A stretch of DNA of 64,000 bases from Anaerolineae bacterium (GCA_027494015.1 JAOSJP010000001.1:372001-436000); one strand, 5' to 3'; positions 18,701-28,965 are shown, numbered from the stretch's first letter. Numbers and translations are program-made. The notes: generated by a model from the sequence alone, not told the origin.

Positions 18701-20519
18701 GTCCGGGCGAATCATTGACCTGCCGATCAAGAGCCATTTCCGCATGGGCCTGACGGCGCTGGAATACTTCATCTCCACACATGGCGCGCGCAAGGGTCTG
18801 GCCGATACCGCGCTGCGCACCGCCGACGCGGGCTACATGACACGCCGCCTGGTGGATGTGGCGCAGGACATGATCATCAATCGCACCGACTGCGGGACAA
18901 AGACCGGGATTCGCATCCCGAACCCGACGCATCCAAACAACCAGGATGCGCGCGGCGTGCCGCTGCCGGAAGTGGATGTCGCTGGGCAGTCGCTCAACGA
19001 GCGAGTCGTCGGGCGCGTGGCCGCCCGGCCCGTGATCCACCCGCAGACGGGCGAAGTGCTCGTTGACCGCAACCAGATGATTGATGAAGATATCGCCGAC
19101 ACGCTCGAACGTGAACGGGTCGAGAGCGTGTACGTGCGCAGCCCGATGACCTGCTCGCTGGTGCACGGCATTTGCGCCATGTGCTACGGGCGCGACCTGG
19201 GGCGCGGCGAGCTGGTTGAGATCGGCACGGCGGTGGGCATCGTCGCGGCGCAGTCCATTGGCGAGCCGGGCACGCAGCTTACCCTGCGCACGTTCCATAC
19301 TGGTGGCGTGGCGTTGGGCGGTGGCGGCGACATCACCAGCGGTCTGCCGCGCGTGGAGGAGCTTTTCGAGGCGCGCAAGAAGCCGAAAGGCGAGGCGGTC
19401 GTCGTGGACATCGCTGGCACGCTGCGCCTGCTGCGCAAGGAGGGCGTGCGCATCGCCCGCGTGATCAACAGCGAAGTGGTGAGCCGGGCCTACGACGTCC
19501 CCGACGGCTGGACGCTGCTTGTGCAGGATGGCGACCATGTGAAAGATGGGCAGCCATTGGCCGAGGATCCTGAGGGCGAGATGGTGCTGGCGACCGATCT
19601 GCCGGGCGACGTCTTCTTCGAGGACGGTCACCTCTACGTCCGCGACGAGATCGAGGACATCCGCGACTACGAGATTCCGCAGAACGCGCGCCTGCTTGAA
19701 GACGTGTACGACGGGATGCAGGTCACGGCGGGGCAGCAGCTCACCGAAGGGTCAAAGAACCCGCACCGCATCCTGCGCATCCAGGGGCAGGATACCGCTC
19801 AGCACTATCTGCTGACGGAAGTGCAGAAGGTCTATCGCAACCAGGGCGTGAACATCGCCGACAAGCACTTCGAGGTTGTCATCCGCAAGATGATGAGCAA
19901 GGTACAGCTCACGCGCAGCGGCGACAGCGAGCTGCTGCCCGGCGAACTCATAGACAAGCTCGACCTGCTGGCGCTCAACGAGCAATTGATCGCACAGGGC
20001 CGCGAGCCAGCGTCGGCGGTGCCGGTGCTGCTGGGCGTGACCAAGGCGGCGCTGACGACGGAGAGCTTCCTCTCGGCGGCCAGCTTCCAGCACACGATCA
20101 AGGTGCTGGCCGGCGCGGCCATCGAGGGCAAGGTAGACCGGCTCTTCGGGCTGAAGGAGAATGTCATCATTGGCAAGCTGATCCCCTCCGGCACTGGTTT
20201 CCATACTTACCAGGAGCGCGAGATGGTGGTCAACAAGGACGACCTGGAGCCCAAGTTCGTCCTGCACACTGAGGGTGATGATGACGACGAAGACGACGAA
20301 GACCTGATGGACGATGAGCGCGTGCCGGAGCTTGGCGAGCCAGAGGATGAAGAGGCGCTTGAGGACTTCGGCGTTGGGGCGGAAGAAGAGGACGACAAGG
20401 CGCTGATTGACGACGAAGAGGACGAGGAGTTCGACGACGTGGACGATGAGGACGAGATGTCCTCGTTGGAGATGGTCGCCGAGGACGAGGACGAGCTAGA
20501 CGACTACGAAGAGGACTAG
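15705..20519 (+). CDS. rpoC: RNA polymerase beta-prime subunit
   Basis: Catalytic-clamp subunit of RNA polymerase, 1604 residues from a TTG start after AGGAGG. The N-terminal zinc site CYCGKYKN...CDKCG lies at about residues 59-78. The active-site [12 protein letters not shown] is at about 626-637 and the second zinc site at DCGTKTG / [14 protein letters not shown] long charged coiled-coil insertion (residues about 145-320) and an acidic tail of about 84 residues (after [13 protein letters not shown]) account for the extra length over the usual 1200-1400. rpoB is not adjacent, unlike in most bacteria; the upstream gene is the divergent cinA. A terminator follows at 20631. Confidence 0.98.
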   Translation: MEAKDFSALRISLASPEQIRSWSYGEVTKPETINYRRLRPEKDGLFCEAIFGPTKDYQCYCGKYKNVRYRGIVCDKCGVEVTRSSVRRERLGHIELAAPVAHVWYTRRVPSYLGILLDVSRRNLDRVLYFAQYVITHVDEEARQKALRRLDEDLTLQEAQIRAESEGQQAEVRTGRQDDLTDLDTAQAEINARFDDERARQTEMVMSEAQRLQERIEAQLGNKLKAALIFAAAGDVVIAAKSEEVRNELLGVVQEAAKGRLSRIEEDVEARRLSEIDRLHMLANERTSEAASEIQDIQGQLERRLARLHTVYAEAREELHSLEPLQFLGEPRYRELKQKYGQVFKASMGAEAFLEILKHMNLEKLRDELWHEVRSTRSKQRRKKATKRLRVVESLIKSNNRPEWMILTVLPVIPPDLRPMVQLDGGRFATSDLNDLYRRVINRNNRLKRLLELGAPDVIVRNEKRMLQEAVDSLIDNSQRGKALSRRGRRELKSLSDMLKGKKGRFRRNLLGKRVDYSGRSVIVIGPKLKLHQCGLPKIMALELYRPFVISRLVQYKYASNVKGAKRIIERERPEVWEVLEEVIQERPVLLNRAPTLHRLGIQAFEPLLVEGKAIQIHPLVCAAFNADFDGDQMAVHVPLSDKAVQEARELMLSTKNLLKPADGSPVVAPSKDMVLGNYYLTMDPTAEIVCLRERAEEFATWESLLRGGYRLAAADNAAGLRQVEQHELDYGNELVVLKDTVVDGRKVKALDQLVEGLLSGEFDVVVHNAYEFQQYLHKRPDLPLVLANLRERRLVVDMDEVEYLYGLGMVGLHTPILLGNYYDDPDRPPQTQPEPTTVGRALFNRILPDDMRFVQETLSKKSLQRLVARVYQRYGADRTTDVVDAIKNIGFHYATVSGTTIAVSDLTEPPERNSILDEAQQMVETAQRDFRRGLLTEEERYQITIDRWNRAKSDLNDVISDGLDPFGPIAVMALSGSTKGGFGPITQLVGMRGLMADPSGRIIDLPIKSHFRMGLTALEYFISTHGARKGLADTALRTADAGYMTRRLVDVAQDMIINRTDCGTKTGIRIPNPTHPNNQDARGVPLPEVDVAGQSLNERVVGRVAARPVIHPQTGEVLVDRNQMIDEDIADTLERERVESVYVRSPMTCSLVHGICAMCYGRDLGRGELVEIGTAVGIVAAQSIGEPGTQLTLRTFHTGGVALGGGGDITSGLPRVEELFEARKKPKGEAVVVDIAGTLRLLRKEGVRIARVINSEVVSRAYDVPDGWTLLVQDGDHVKDGQPLAEDPEGEMVLATDLPGDVFFEDGHLYVRDEIEDIRDYEIPQNARLLEDVYDGMQVTAGQQLTEGSKNPHRILRIQGQDTAQHYLLTEVQKVYRNQGVNIADKHFEVVIRKMMSKVQLTRSGDSELLPGELIDKLDLLALNEQLIAQGREPASAVPVLLGVTKAALTTESFLSAASFQHTIKVLAGAAIEGKVDRLFGLKENVIIGKLIPSGTGFHTYQEREMVVNKDDLEPKFVLHTEGDDDDEDDEDLMDDERVPELGEPEDEEALEDFGVGAEEEDDKALIDDEEDEEFDDVDDEDEMSSLEMVAEDEDELDDYEED

Positions 20520-20630
20520 GGCGTGTGATGAACCGGACTCGACAAGGGAAGGGGGCCTGTGAAGGCGGCGCGGCAGGAGAGGGGCGTCAGCGCCTTCTTC
20601 CTCCGCGAACTCACCGGGCTATCAGACCAG

Positions 20631-20664
20631 CAGGTGAGCGCAGGCCGCGCTCACCTGTTTTGTT
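20631..20664 (+). terminator. Intrinsic terminator after rpoC
   Basis: CAGGTGAGCGC (20631-20641), loop AGGCC, GCGCTCACCTG (20647-20657), then TTTTGTT. A perfect 11-bp stem. It lies between convergent rpoC and the lipoprotein gene. Confidence 0.85.
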
Positions 20665-20665
20665 G

Positions 20666-22204
20666 TCAGCGTTTGGGCGCTTGCTGGACAACGGCGAAGA
20701 CCGGGCGCGGCTGCCAGCGATTGTCGAGCATCCCGTAGGCGGTGTGCGGGTCGGAATGGTCAACGGCCCCCGGAATCGTGGCGAAGTTGAGGTTCCAGAC
20801 AAACATCGGCCCCAGGTAGTCACGCTGCTGGCCGAGATAGAGGGCGCGCAGCGTGTAGCTGGCCTGCTGCCACTGATCAATGAAGCTGAAGTAGGGCGTA
20901 TCGGGCGGGTCAGGCGGGCGCACGCCGCTGGCATTGCGCATCCCGTCGAAGGTGGCCCAGCCCACCTCAGTGGCCCACAGCCGCGCGCTGCCGTGCCCAT
21001 TGGCGACCATGATACGACGGTATTCCTCGACCGTATCCAGGAAGAAGAACTGGGGCCGGTCGTCCCAGCCGCGCGAGGGATTGTGACAGCAGCGCTCGTC
21101 CGGCGCGTTGGCCCAGCCGTAAGGGTGGATGCCCACGGCAATATCGGTGCCGTACTGGGCCAGCCCGGTGTCATAAAGCTGTTGCAGCCAGGCGCGGTCG
21201 TTGGCCGACCAGTGCGAGTCGCCGGTGGGGGCTGGTGCAGCGCTGACGATGATGATGTCCGGCGAGAACTGGCGGATGACTGTGTAGGCCGGGCGGAAGT
21301 AGCGCATGTAGCTCTCGCCCGACAGCGGCTGGCCGTACCATTCGCGCTGGAGATTCGGCTCGTTCCAGATCTCGACGGCGTCCACGAAGGAATCGCCGGA
21401 TGCATCGCGGCCCAGCGCTTCAAGGGCGCTGGTCAGGAAGCGGGCGAGTGCCTGGGGATCGTTGGGCGGGCCGGCCTCGCGCAAGGTGCCATCGGGGTCC
21501 GGGGTGCGCGACCAGGCGGGCGCTTTGGCCACGCTGATCAGCACCTCGAAGCCCTGGCTGTGCGACTCCTGCACATAGTGGCGCAGCATGTAGAACAGCT
21601 CGGTGAACTGGCCGGGAGCGGACTCCAATGCCGACCAGTTGAACTGGTACTTGACCCACCGCACGCCCAGCGCGCGTGCGGAAGCCATCACCTGGTCGAA
21701 CTCGCGGCTGTCAATGTGCGGGTGAATCTGCACGCCGAGCAGATCGCGGCGCAGATATTCGCCCGGCGGCAAGAGAGCCACCGAGGTGGGGACGGCGAGC
21801 GTGGGCTGGGTGGGGGCAATCCGCGTCTCGGTGGGGACGAGCGTGTGCTCCGGCCCGACGATGGGACCGAATGGCTCGCCGGGGACTGGGGTGACGGGGG
21901 TGCTGGTCGCGGTGGGCGGCGCGGGCGTCGCCGTTCCTACGATAGGCCCGAACTGCACGCCGGGGGGCTGAGTTGGCGGAGGAGTCGGCGTGCTGGTGCT
22001 GGCCAGGGCGACGACGGCGGGAGTCGGCGTGACTGTCGGCGCAACGGTCGGCGCATGACTCGGCGGCGCAGTCGTATGGGTTGGCTCAGCGGGCGTTGGC
22101 GTGACGTAGACGGGGACAGGCACCGCCGTGTCGCCGCAGGCGGTCAGCGCCAGCGCAGCGACCAACAGTCCCAGGATAATCCGCGCACTGCTTCGGGAGA
22201 TCAT
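20666..22204 (-). CDS. Lipoprotein with a clan GH-A glycosidase-like domain
   Basis: 512 residues. The signal peptide ends in the lipobox LTAC (Cys22), so it is lipid-anchored at the membrane exterior. Residues 25-145 are a Thr/Pro-rich spacer with a duplicated FGPIVG block. From about 155 on, an alpha/beta barrel of the GH-A clan (GH5/GH39-like) is suggested by GVQIHPHIDSREFD, KYQFNWSALESAPGQF, VDAVEIWNEPNLQREWYG with the acid/base Glu in the NEP motif, and ARLWATEVGWATF with a candidate nucleophile Glu. It would cleave extracellular polysaccharide; the substrate is unknown. Converges with rpoC. Confidence 0.8.
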   Translation of the reverse strand: MISRSSARIILGLLVAALALTACGDTAVPVPVYVTPTPAEPTHTTAPPSHAPTVAPTVTPTPAVVALASTSTPTPPPTQPPGVQFGPIVGTATPAPPTATSTPVTPVPGEPFGPIVGPEHTLVPTETRIAPTQPTLAVPTSVALLPPGEYLRRDLLGVQIHPHIDSREFDQVMASARALGVRWVKYQFNWSALESAPGQFTELFYMLRHYVQESHSQGFEVLISVAKAPAWSRTPDPDGTLREAGPPNDPQALARFLTSALEALGRDASGDSFVDAVEIWNEPNLQREWYGQPLSGESYMRYFRPAYTVIRQFSPDIIIVSAAPAPTGDSHWSANDRAWLQQLYDTGLAQYGTDIAVGIHPYGWANAPDERCCHNPSRGWDDRPQFFFLDTVEEYRRIMVANGHGSARLWATEVGWATFDGMRNASGVRPPDPPDTPYFSFIDQWQQASYTLRALYLGQQRDYLGPMFVWNLNFATIPGAVDHSDPHTAYGMLDNRWQPRPVFAVVQQAPKR

Positions 22205-22688
22205 GCCAGAAGTCTAGCACAAGGCGGGCGCGGCGGCGATATGAAGCGTCAGGTGCGCGCATTTTGGGGTAAGCGTGCCAAAGTTGACGGCGACTTGCTG
22301 GACGCGGGGAAACTTCGGAAGTCTCTTTCCCTTCTTTCTCTGCGCCTCTGCGGTTCAGGCATTTCGCCCTCATTGTCAGCGAATTTCGGTGAGGGCTGGT
22401 GCGCAGGACGAGTATGCGTTATAATGAAGGCGAACGGATGTGCTATTGCGTAGCTGGCGCGCTCGTCCTCGGCGGCCTGATAGCCGCCCCCAACAAGTTG
22501 TTGGGCGATTGCCAGAACGCCCCTATCCCCCGGCTCCTTCCCCCAGCCGAGCCTGGGGAAGGGAGAGCCGCCCGCCAGATCGTCCCCCTCTAGCTCGGCT
22601 GGAGGGGGATTGAGGGGGAGGCGTTCACCGAGTAGTCATGACCTCCCCTGGCAACAGGTCGTTCGTGGACCCGAGGCGGGGGTGAGCG
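22205..22688. repeat. Intergenic repeats upstream of gyrA
   Basis: No gene seen. Positions 22268-22310 match the left part of the MITE-like family (AAAGTTGACGGCGACTTG, GGACGCGGGG) and then switch abruptly into AACTTCGGAAGTCT, a half of the palindromic family. CTCTGCGCCTCTGCGGTTCAGG near 22340 recurs in similar form near 27740. At 22574-22619 a G/C-run repeat (AGATCGTCCCCCTCTAGC, GGAGGGGGATTGAGGGGG) is found inverted at 27825-27866. Confidence 0.7.
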
Positions 22689-22717
22689 TTGACAGACCCG
22701 CGTCAATTCCTTACACT
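22689..22717 (+). promoter_or_regulatory. gyrA promoter
   Basis: A perfect -35 TTGACA (22689-22694), 17-bp spacer, TACACT (22712-22717). The start codon is 55 bases downstream of the -10. Confidence 0.85.
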
Positions 22718-22771
22718 ACACGGCGTTTGGGTGAAGGCGCGGCATCATCACGGGGTTGAGGTACAGCGGCT

Positions 22772-25273
22772 ATGGACATCGGCATGATACGGCAGCGGGA
22801 CATCAACCAGGAGCTGCAAGAGTCGTATCTGGATTACGCCATGAGCGTGATTGTGGCGCGCGCGCTGCCGGATGCCCGCGACGGCCTCAAGCCAGTGCAT
22901 CGGCGCATTCTGTACGCGATGTACGACATGGGCGTGCACCCTGGGACGCCGTACAAGAAGAGCGCGCGCATCGTCGGCGAGGTGCTGGGCAAGTATCACC
23001 CACACGGCGACATGGCCGTCTATGAAGCGATGACGCGCATGGCCCAGGACTTTTCCATGCGCTACGAGTTGGTGGATGGGCAGGGCAACTTCGGCAGCAT
23101 TGACGGTGACGCACCGGCAGCGATGCGCTACACCGAGGCGCGCATGGCGGCCCTGGGCGATGAACTGCTGCTGGACCTCGAGAAGAGCACAGTCGAGTGG
23201 GAAGACAATTTTGACGGATCGCTGCGCGAGCCGCTGGTGCTGCCCGCCAACTTCCCCAATCTGCTGGTCAACGGCGCGTCAGGGATCGCCGTCGGCATGT
23301 CCACCAGCATCCCTCCGCACAACCTCGGCGAAGTGTGCGACGCGCTGGTCTTCATGCTGGAACACTGGGATTCCCTGGACGACATCGGCGTGCCAGAGCT
23401 GATGCAGTTCATCAAAGGCCCGGACTTCCCGACCGGCGGCGTGGTGTACACGTTGGACAACGGCTCAGAGGAAGATCAGCTTCGCGCAGCCTATGCCACC
23501 GGGCGCGGCAAGATCAAGGTGCGCGCCAAAGTGCACATCGAGGAGCTAGGGCGCGGGCGCAGCCGCATCATCATCAGCGAAATCCCGTACCAGACCAACA
23601 AAACCAGCCTCATTGAGCGCATTGCCGAGCTATCGCGCGACGGCAGAATCGAGGGCATTGCCGATCTTCGTGACGAGAGCGACCGCAACGGCCTGCGCAT
23701 CGTCATTGACGTGATGCGCACGGCGGATGCGCTCGACGTGCTGGCGACGCTGTTCAAGTACACGCCGCTGGAGAGCACCTTCAGCATCATCATGCTGGCG
23801 TTGGTGGATGGCGAGCCGCGCCGCCTGAGCCTGAAGCAGGCGCTGCGCGTCTACCTGGAGCACCGGCTGGAAGTCATCCGGCGACGCAGCGAGTTCGACC
23901 TGGCGCAGGCGCGGGCGCGGGCGCACATTCTGGAAGGGTTGCTGACCGCGCTCGACAACCTGGACGAGGTGATCGAGACGATCCGCCATTCGCGCACGGC
24001 GGAATCGGCGCACACCAACCTGCGCAAGCGCTTCAAGCTGTCCGACGAGCAGGCGACAGCCATCCTGCAGATGCAACTGCGCCGTCTGGCGGCGCTGGAG
24101 CGGCGCAAGCTGGAAGATGAGTACAAGGAGAAGCTCCAGCTCATCAAGATGCTGGAGGCGCTGCTGGCCAGCCCCAAGATGATGCGCGTGGAAGTGGCCC
24201 GCGAGCTGGGGGCCATCCGCGCGAAGTACGCCGATCCCCGGCGCACGGTGATCTTCAGTGGCGCGGTAGGCGACGTGAAGGCGGGCGATTTCCTGGGGCC
24301 GAACGAGGATACCTGGGTCACGCTCACGACCAGCGGCTTGCTGAGCCGGACGTTCGAGGACAACGCGCCGCGCGTCACGACCGAGATCAAAGACCCGCCG
24401 CGCGCCGGCCTGGCCAGCAACACGACGCACACGCTGTATCTGTTCACGGCGGACGGCACCTGCGCGACCGCGCCGGTCAAGCTGCTGCAGCAGTCCGATG
24501 ACCCGGAGCAGGGCACGCACTATGGGACGCTGTGCGCGCTGAGCAGTTCCGATACGATCACCTGCGCGTTGTCGCTGTCGCCGGGGGTGGAGACTGGCTG
24601 TCTGGCGGCAATTACAGCGCTCGGCGAAGTCAAGCGGCTGCGGCTGGAAGACCTGCCAGGACTGGTCGCCAAACCCTTCAAGTTCATGGACATCGAGAAG
24701 GATGACCGCCTGATCTGGGTCGGCTACGTGGCCGACGACGATCAGATCGTGCTCGTCACCGCGCAGGGACAGGCCATTCGCTTCGAGGTCGAACAGGTGC
24801 GCCCAACCGGGCTTGGCGCGGGTGGGATGCGCGCGGTGAAGCTGTCCGGGCCGCGCGATCGCGTGGTCGGCGCGGGCATCGCCGACGAGCACGCCAGGGT
24901 GTGGGTGTGCACGGATACCGGGGTGGCCAAGAGCACGGCAGTGACCGAATATCCCACACAGGGGCGCGGCGGCCAGGGGGTGATCACCATCAAGCTACCC
25001 AAGGACGCGCAGGGTCTGGCTGCGGCGACAGTAGGCCGCCCCGACGACGCCATCGTGGTGGTGACGAACAAGGGCGCAGCCCAACACATGTGCATCAGCA
25101 CGGCTCCCCAGGGCGGGCGCAACATGAAGGGCGATTACGTCATCTCGATGGCGCGCGCGAACGAAGCGGTCAGCAGGGTGGTGCGCTTCGAGCCGCGCAT
25201 CGAGCCAGCGATGCACAGTGCCGACCTGAGCGCAACGGCTGACCTGGAGGACACAGGCCAGGATGACGCCTGA
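22772..25273 (+). CDS. gyrA: DNA gyrase subunit A
   Basis: Breakage-reunion subunit of DNA gyrase, 833 residues, partner of GyrB (not in the window). The catalytic tyrosine is Tyr120 in [10 protein letters not shown]. The N-terminal winged-helix region [18 protein letters not shown] is intact. Six beta-pinwheel blades follow, and the GyrA box appears as [13 protein letters not shown], so it is gyrase rather than topoisomerase IV. In the quinolone-determining region the residues matching E. coli Ser83 and Asp87 are Met81 and Glu85. An ATG at 22784 is an alternative start. A shortened MITE-like element begins directly after the stop codon. Confidence 0.97.
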   Translation: MDIGMIRQRDINQELQESYLDYAMSVIVARALPDARDGLKPVHRRILYAMYDMGVHPGTPYKKSARIVGEVLGKYHPHGDMAVYEAMTRMAQDFSMRYELVDGQGNFGSIDGDAPAAMRYTEARMAALGDELLLDLEKSTVEWEDNFDGSLREPLVLPANFPNLLVNGASGIAVGMSTSIPPHNLGEVCDALVFMLEHWDSLDDIGVPELMQFIKGPDFPTGGVVYTLDNGSEEDQLRAAYATGRGKIKVRAKVHIEELGRGRSRIIISEIPYQTNKTSLIERIAELSRDGRIEGIADLRDESDRNGLRIVIDVMRTADALDVLATLFKYTPLESTFSIIMLALVDGEPRRLSLKQALRVYLEHRLEVIRRRSEFDLAQARARAHILEGLLTALDNLDEVIETIRHSRTAESAHTNLRKRFKLSDEQATAILQMQLRRLAALERRKLEDEYKEKLQLIKMLEALLASPKMMRVEVARELGAIRAKYADPRRTVIFSGAVGDVKAGDFLGPNEDTWVTLTTSGLLSRTFEDNAPRVTTEIKDPPRAGLASNTTHTLYLFTADGTCATAPVKLLQQSDDPEQGTHYGTLCALSSSDTITCALSLSPGVETGCLAAITALGEVKRLRLEDLPGLVAKPFKFMDIEKDDRLIWVGYVADDDQIVLVTAQGQAIRFEVEQVRPTGLGAGGMRAVKLSGPRDRVVGAGIADEHARVWVCTDTGVAKSTAVTEYPTQGRGGQGVITIKLPKDAQGLAAATVGRPDDAIVVVTNKGAAQHMCISTAPQGGRNMKGDYVISMARANEAVSRVVRFEPRIEPAMHSADLSATADLEDTGQDDA

Positions 25274-25350
25274 GGGTGCGAGCAAAACGTGCCAGACAGG
25301 GGCGCAGCGGAGCAGTCCCCCAGCGAGTCGCGGTCAATTTTGCACGCACC
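25274..25350. mobile_element. Deleted MITE-like element between gyrA and recA
   Basis: Both ends are preserved (GGGTGCGAGCAAAAC at 25274, TTTTGCACGCACC ending 25350), but the large central hairpin is missing, leaving 77 bp. The inner segments GGGGCGCAGCGGAGCAG and AGCGAGTCGCGGTCAA match the two inner flanks of the full element. It abuts the gyrA stop codon and ends 23 bp before the recA -35. Confidence 0.75.
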
Positions 25351-25373
25351 AGAACCCCGAACTTCGATCCTTC

Positions 25374-25402
25374 TTGACGAAATAGAACATCAGTGCTACA
25401 AT
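25374..25402 (+). promoter_or_regulatory. recA promoter
   Basis: TTGACG (25374-25379), 17-bp spacer, TACAAT (25397-25402). Downstream is GAAC-N10-GTTC at about 25415-25432. It does not match the Bacillus-type LexA box (GAAC-N4-GTTC), so SOS control is unproven. Confidence 0.8.
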
Positions 25403-25459
25403 CAGATCATCATTCGAACATTTGGGCGAGTTCCTTCTACCCGGCCAGGAGCAGCGAAC

Positions 25460-26524
25460 ATGACCGACACTTCCCGCCTCAAAGCCCTAGATAATGCCCT
25501 TTCCGACCTGACCAAACGCTTTGGCGATGGAGCTATCGTCCGGCTCGGCGATGCGGCGCACCTTCAGGTTGACGTGATCCCGACGGGGTCGCTGGCGATA
25601 GACCTCGCCCTGGGTGTCGGAGGCATCCCGCGCGGGCGGGTCACCGAAATCTACGGCCCGGAAAGCTCCGGCAAGACGACCCTGTGTCTGCACGTCGTCG
25701 CGGAGGCACAGCGACTGGGCGGCGTGTGCGCCTTTGTGGATATGGAGCACGCCCTCGACCCGGTGTACGCCACCCGGCTGGGCGTGGACACAGATAACCT
25801 CTACATCTCCCAGCCGGACACGGGCGAGCAGGCGCTGGAGATCACCGAGGCGCTGGTGCGCAGCGGGGCGCTCGATGTGGTGGTGGTGGACAGCGTGGCT
25901 GCCCTGGTTCCGCGCGCCGAGCTGGAAGGTGAGATGGGCGACAGCCACGTGGGGTTGCAGGCCCGGCTGATGAGCCAGGCGCTGCGCAAGCTGTCGGGGG
26001 CGATCAAGCAGTCGAACACCGCCGTGCTGTTCACCAATCAACTGCGCGAGAAGGTCGGCGTCATGTTCGGCAACCCGGAGACGACCACCGGCGGTCGGGC
26101 GCTGCGCTTTTATGCCAGCGTGCGCGTGGACATCCGCCGCATCCAGGCCATCAAGCTCAAGGATGAGGTGATCGGCAACCGCACGCGCGTGAAGATCACC
26201 AAGAACAAGGTCGCGCCGCCGTTCCGCCAGTGCGAGATCGATCTGATGTACGACGAGGGTTTCAGCAAAGAGAGCGACATCCTCGATCTGGGGGTGGTGG
26301 CCGGTGTCATTGACAAGCGCGGCGCGTTCTTCCGCTATAATGATGGTTTGATCGGCCAGGGGCGCGAGAATGCCAAGCAGTATCTGCGCGAGAACCCCGA
26401 CCTGGCCTACGAACTGGAAATGCTCATCCGCGATGCACACCGGACCATTCAGCTTGGCGCGACCGCCAGCGATGATGACGCCGTGGCAGAAGAGGTGCCG
26501 GAGCCTGCTCTGCAGGAAGCGTAG
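25460..26524 (+). CDS. recA: Recombinase RecA
   Basis: Strand-exchange recombinase and SOS co-protease, 354 residues. The ATG at 25460 follows AGGAG. The frame is open further upstream, but this would overlap the promoter. Walker [10 protein letters not shown] is at residues 66-74, [15 protein letters not shown] covers Walker B, and loop L2 and the [30 protein letters not shown] block are intact. The C-terminal tail is acidic ([17 protein letters not shown]), as usual. Transcribed alone from its own promoter. Confidence 0.98.
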   Translation: MTDTSRLKALDNALSDLTKRFGDGAIVRLGDAAHLQVDVIPTGSLAIDLALGVGGIPRGRVTEIYGPESSGKTTLCLHVVAEAQRLGGVCAFVDMEHALDPVYATRLGVDTDNLYISQPDTGEQALEITEALVRSGALDVVVVDSVAALVPRAELEGEMGDSHVGLQARLMSQALRKLSGAIKQSNTAVLFTNQLREKVGVMFGNPETTTGGRALRFYASVRVDIRRIQAIKLKDEVIGNRTRVKITKNKVAPPFRQCEIDLMYDEGFSKESDILDLGVVAGVIDKRGAFFRYNDGLIGQGRENAKQYLRENPDLAYELEMLIRDAHRTIQLGATASDDDAVAEEVPEPALQEA

Positions 26525-26561
26525 CCCGGCGTACACAGGGGCGCTGCTCCTCTCCGCCTGG

Positions 26562-26628
26562 TGTAGGGGCGGGTTTCGAAACTCGCCCCTACAAGGGGCT
26601 ATCGATCATGATGGTCAGCTTGTATTAG
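26562..26628. repeat. 67-bp dispersed repeat, copy 1
   Basis: TGTAGGGGCGGGTTTCGAAA followed by CTCGCCCCTACAAG forms an inverted repeat; the tail CGATCATGAT...TTAG is shared with the copy at 44755-44821, which has exactly the same length. Non-coding. Confidence 0.75.
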
Positions 26629-26682
26629 GCGCGTGTGGCAATACGCCCCTGCGAGAGTGCCGCCGATCTTCAGGACATCGCC

Positions 26683-27588
26683 ATGACTTCACCGCCCTCT
26701 ACAGGCCCCATCATCATCTCCGCCAGCCGCCGCACGGACGTGCCGGCGTTCTACATGCCCTGGCTGATGGCGCGCCTGCGCGCTGGCTCAGCAACCTATC
26801 CCAACCCGTTCAACGGAAAGCCTCACCAGGTATCGCTGCGGCCTGAGGACGTGCACAGCATTGTCTTCTGGTCGAAGAGCTTTCGCCCGTTTCTGCCCCA
26901 TGTGGATGCTCTGGACAGCGCCGGCTATCGCTATGTGTGCCACTACACGATCACCGGCGCGCCGCGCGCCCTGGAGCCGCGCGTGCCCGACTGGCGGGTC
27001 AGCCTGGAGGCGTTCCGCGCGCTGGCAGACCGGATCGGCCCGCGCCGCGTGCTGTGGCGCTTCGACCCCATCGTGCTCACCGATACGCTCGACGCGGCAT
27101 ACTATGCTACTCGCTTTGAGACGCTGGCTCGCGCCCTTGCCGGCTACACCGAGCGCTGCTACTTCAGCTTCGCCACCTACTACGCCAAAGCCGCCCGCAG
27201 GCTGGCCGCCGCCGGCGTTGCCTTCCGCGACCCTCCGCTCGACGAGCGGCTGGCCCTCGTCCGAACGCTGGCGGAGATCGCTGCGTCCTGCGGGATTGCA
27301 CTCTTCGCCTGCTGCCAGCCAGAACTGGCTGCCGGGAGCGTGCGCACGGCTTCGTGCGTGGATGCCGGGCTGCTGGCGGAGCTGTTCCCCGCTCGTCCCC
27401 TCGACGCCGAAGCGCGCCCGACCCGCCCCGGCTGCGGCTGCGCGGCCAGCCGCGACATCGGCATCTACGACACCTGTCTGTTCGGGTGCCGCTACTGCTA
27501 CGCCACCAACGACGATGCGCGCGCTGCCACCTGGCACAGCCGTCACGACCCGTCGGGCGAGCAACTGATTCCGCCGCTTTCGCCATGA
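26683..27588 (+). CDS. DUF1848 family protein (radical-SAM-like Cys cluster)
   Basis: 301 residues from the ATG at 26683, chosen because the family begins almost at once with IIISASRRTDVPAFYMPWLMARLRAG. Other family blocks: NPFNGKPHQVSLRPEDVHSIVFWSKS, HYTITGAP, ALADRIGPRRVLWRFDPIVLTD. The C-terminus has CGCAASRDIGIY followed by TCLFGCRYCYATN, a C-x3-C-x2-C cluster typical of iron-sulfur binding. The biochemical function of DUF1848 is not established. An upstream in-frame GTG at 26635 would add 16 residues that the family lacks. Confidence 0.9.
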   Translation: MTSPPSTGPIIISASRRTDVPAFYMPWLMARLRAGSATYPNPFNGKPHQVSLRPEDVHSIVFWSKSFRPFLPHVDALDSAGYRYVCHYTITGAPRALEPRVPDWRVSLEAFRALADRIGPRRVLWRFDPIVLTDTLDAAYYATRFETLARALAGYTERCYFSFATYYAKAARRLAAAGVAFRDPPLDERLALVRTLAEIAASCGIALFACCQPELAAGSVRTASCVDAGLLAELFPARPLDAEARPTRPGCGCAASRDIGIYDTCLFGCRYCYATNDDARAATWHSRHDPSGEQLIPPLSP

Positions 27589-27596
27589 GGAAGAGC

Positions 27597-27642
27597 GGGA
27601 TTGCGGATTGCGAATTGCAGATTGCGAATTGCAGATTGCGGA
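27597..27642. repeat. Heptanucleotide tandem array, second locus
   Basis: About 6.5 units of the same 7-mers as at 10451 (GGGATTG, CGGATTG, CGAATTG, with CAGATTG variants). It starts 9 bases after the DUF1848 stop codon. Confidence 0.85.
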
Positions 27643-27824
27643 CGGGGAAGTTGTCTCTCCAGCCATACACAGAGAAGGCCCGGAGTGAGGTAAACTGCTG
27701 GAAGTCGCAAAGTCTTGCTGAGTTTACTTCTGTGTCCTTTGCGCCTCTGTGGTTCAGGAATGTCCTCCATCGTGGGGTGCACGAACGACCTGTTGGGAGT
27801 TCAGAAATGCTCGCTCAATGCCCC

Positions 27825-27866
27825 CCCTCAATCCCCCTCCCCAAGCTAGAGGGGGACGATCTCTTC
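27825..27866. repeat. G/C-run repeat, inverted relative to 22574-22619
   Basis: CCCCCTCAATCCCCCTCC...GCTAGAGGGGGACGATCT is the reverse complement of the 22574-22619 segment apart from a few bases. A further C-rich stretch continues to about 27960. No gene is seen in 27643-28040. Confidence 0.7.
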
Positions 27867-28040
27867 GGTCGTTTCTCCCCTTGCTTTGCTGGGGAAAGGG
27901 GCAGAGAAAAAGGGGTTCTTATTCCCCCCACCACCCCCCCCGTGAACCCCCGGTGTTGTTCCCTTTCCTGCCCGCGGCGCGTTGCTTTTTTTTAATACGT
28001 TCCGTTCACCCACATCGCGGCGTTGCAGAAGGAAGACATC

Positions 28041-28965
28041 ATGGCAGACCACAAACTCGACGCTTCGTCCGATCCCGCGCGCCCTGGACCTCAGAACGGA
28101 TCAACTCATGTCGCGGCGGCACAGGCGGCATCACACAGAGGGCTGGTCATTGGCGGCGCAGTCCTTGTGCTGATCGTTGCTGCCGTGCTGGTCGTGGCCA
28201 TGACGCCTTCACCAGGCAATGGAAATGCTCTCAGCGAGGACGATGTGCGGCGTATCGCGGAGGAAGTTGTCGGCACGCAGATCGCGGCGCTGCCCGTCGC
28301 CGGATCGGGCGTCAGCCGCGCCGAGATGCAGCAGATGGTAGACGAAGCGGTTGGCACGCAGGTGGCGCTGCTGCGCCCGACCAACACGCCGATCCCGCCG
28401 ACCCCGACCGTCATCCCGCGCGGCATCGCCGAGGATGACGATGCGTTCCTCGGCCCGGCGGATGCCCCGGTGGTCATCATCGAGTTCTCTGATTTTCAGT
28501 GCGGTTACTGCGGGCGCTGGTATGACGAGACGCTGCCGCTCATTCTCGACACCTACCCGGAGGAGGTGAAGTTCGTCTACCGCGACTTCCCCATCTTCGG
28601 TGAGGATTCGCTGCGCGCTGCCCTGGCGTCTGAGTGCGCGGAGGAGCAAGGGCAAGTTCTGGGAGATGCACAACCGTCTGTTCGAGCGACTGAACGGGCG
28701 CGAGGAAGCGACCTTGTCAGAAGAGACGCTGGTCGGCTATGCGGGCGAACTGGGGTTGGAGGTGCGCAGCTTCAGCGAGTGCCTGAGCAGCCAGCGCTAC
28801 TTTGAGGAAGTCCTGCTGGACTATCAGGTGGCGCAATCCTACGGTCTGCGCGGGACTCCGGGTTTCGTGATCAACGGTGTGGTTTACACGATGGGCGCGC
28901 AGCCCTTTGCTGTCTTCGACCAGATTATCCAGAGCGAGCTGGCCCGCGTGGCTGGCGAGAGCTAG
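28041..28965 (+). CDS. Membrane-anchored DsbA-like thiol oxidoreductase, frame broken by one base
   Basis: A single-helix anchor (residues about 34-54), a Pro/Thr linker and an extracellular thioredoxin_4/DsbA domain. The active site is C154-G-Y-C157 in DFQCGYCGRWYDE and the cis-Pro loop is RGTPGFVING. The frame breaks near 28648-28653: the first frame ends ASECAEEQG and the second resumes KFWEMHNRLFERL. Deleting one base (an A or G in CAAGGG) yields a 307-residue protein of normal layout. It probably forms disulfides outside the cell and would be re-oxidised by the VKOR encoded at 30144. A technical insertion is the simplest reading; a true pseudogene cannot be excluded. Confidence 0.85.

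Noticed and set aside
25415..25432. LexA (SOS) box before recA
   Set aside because: GAAC-N10-GTTC does not have the spacing of known LexA boxes, so it is not annotated as an operator.
25289..25459. Upstream extension of recA
   Set aside because: It would pass through the recA promoter and the repeat. The ATG at 25460 has an AGGAG site and fits the family.
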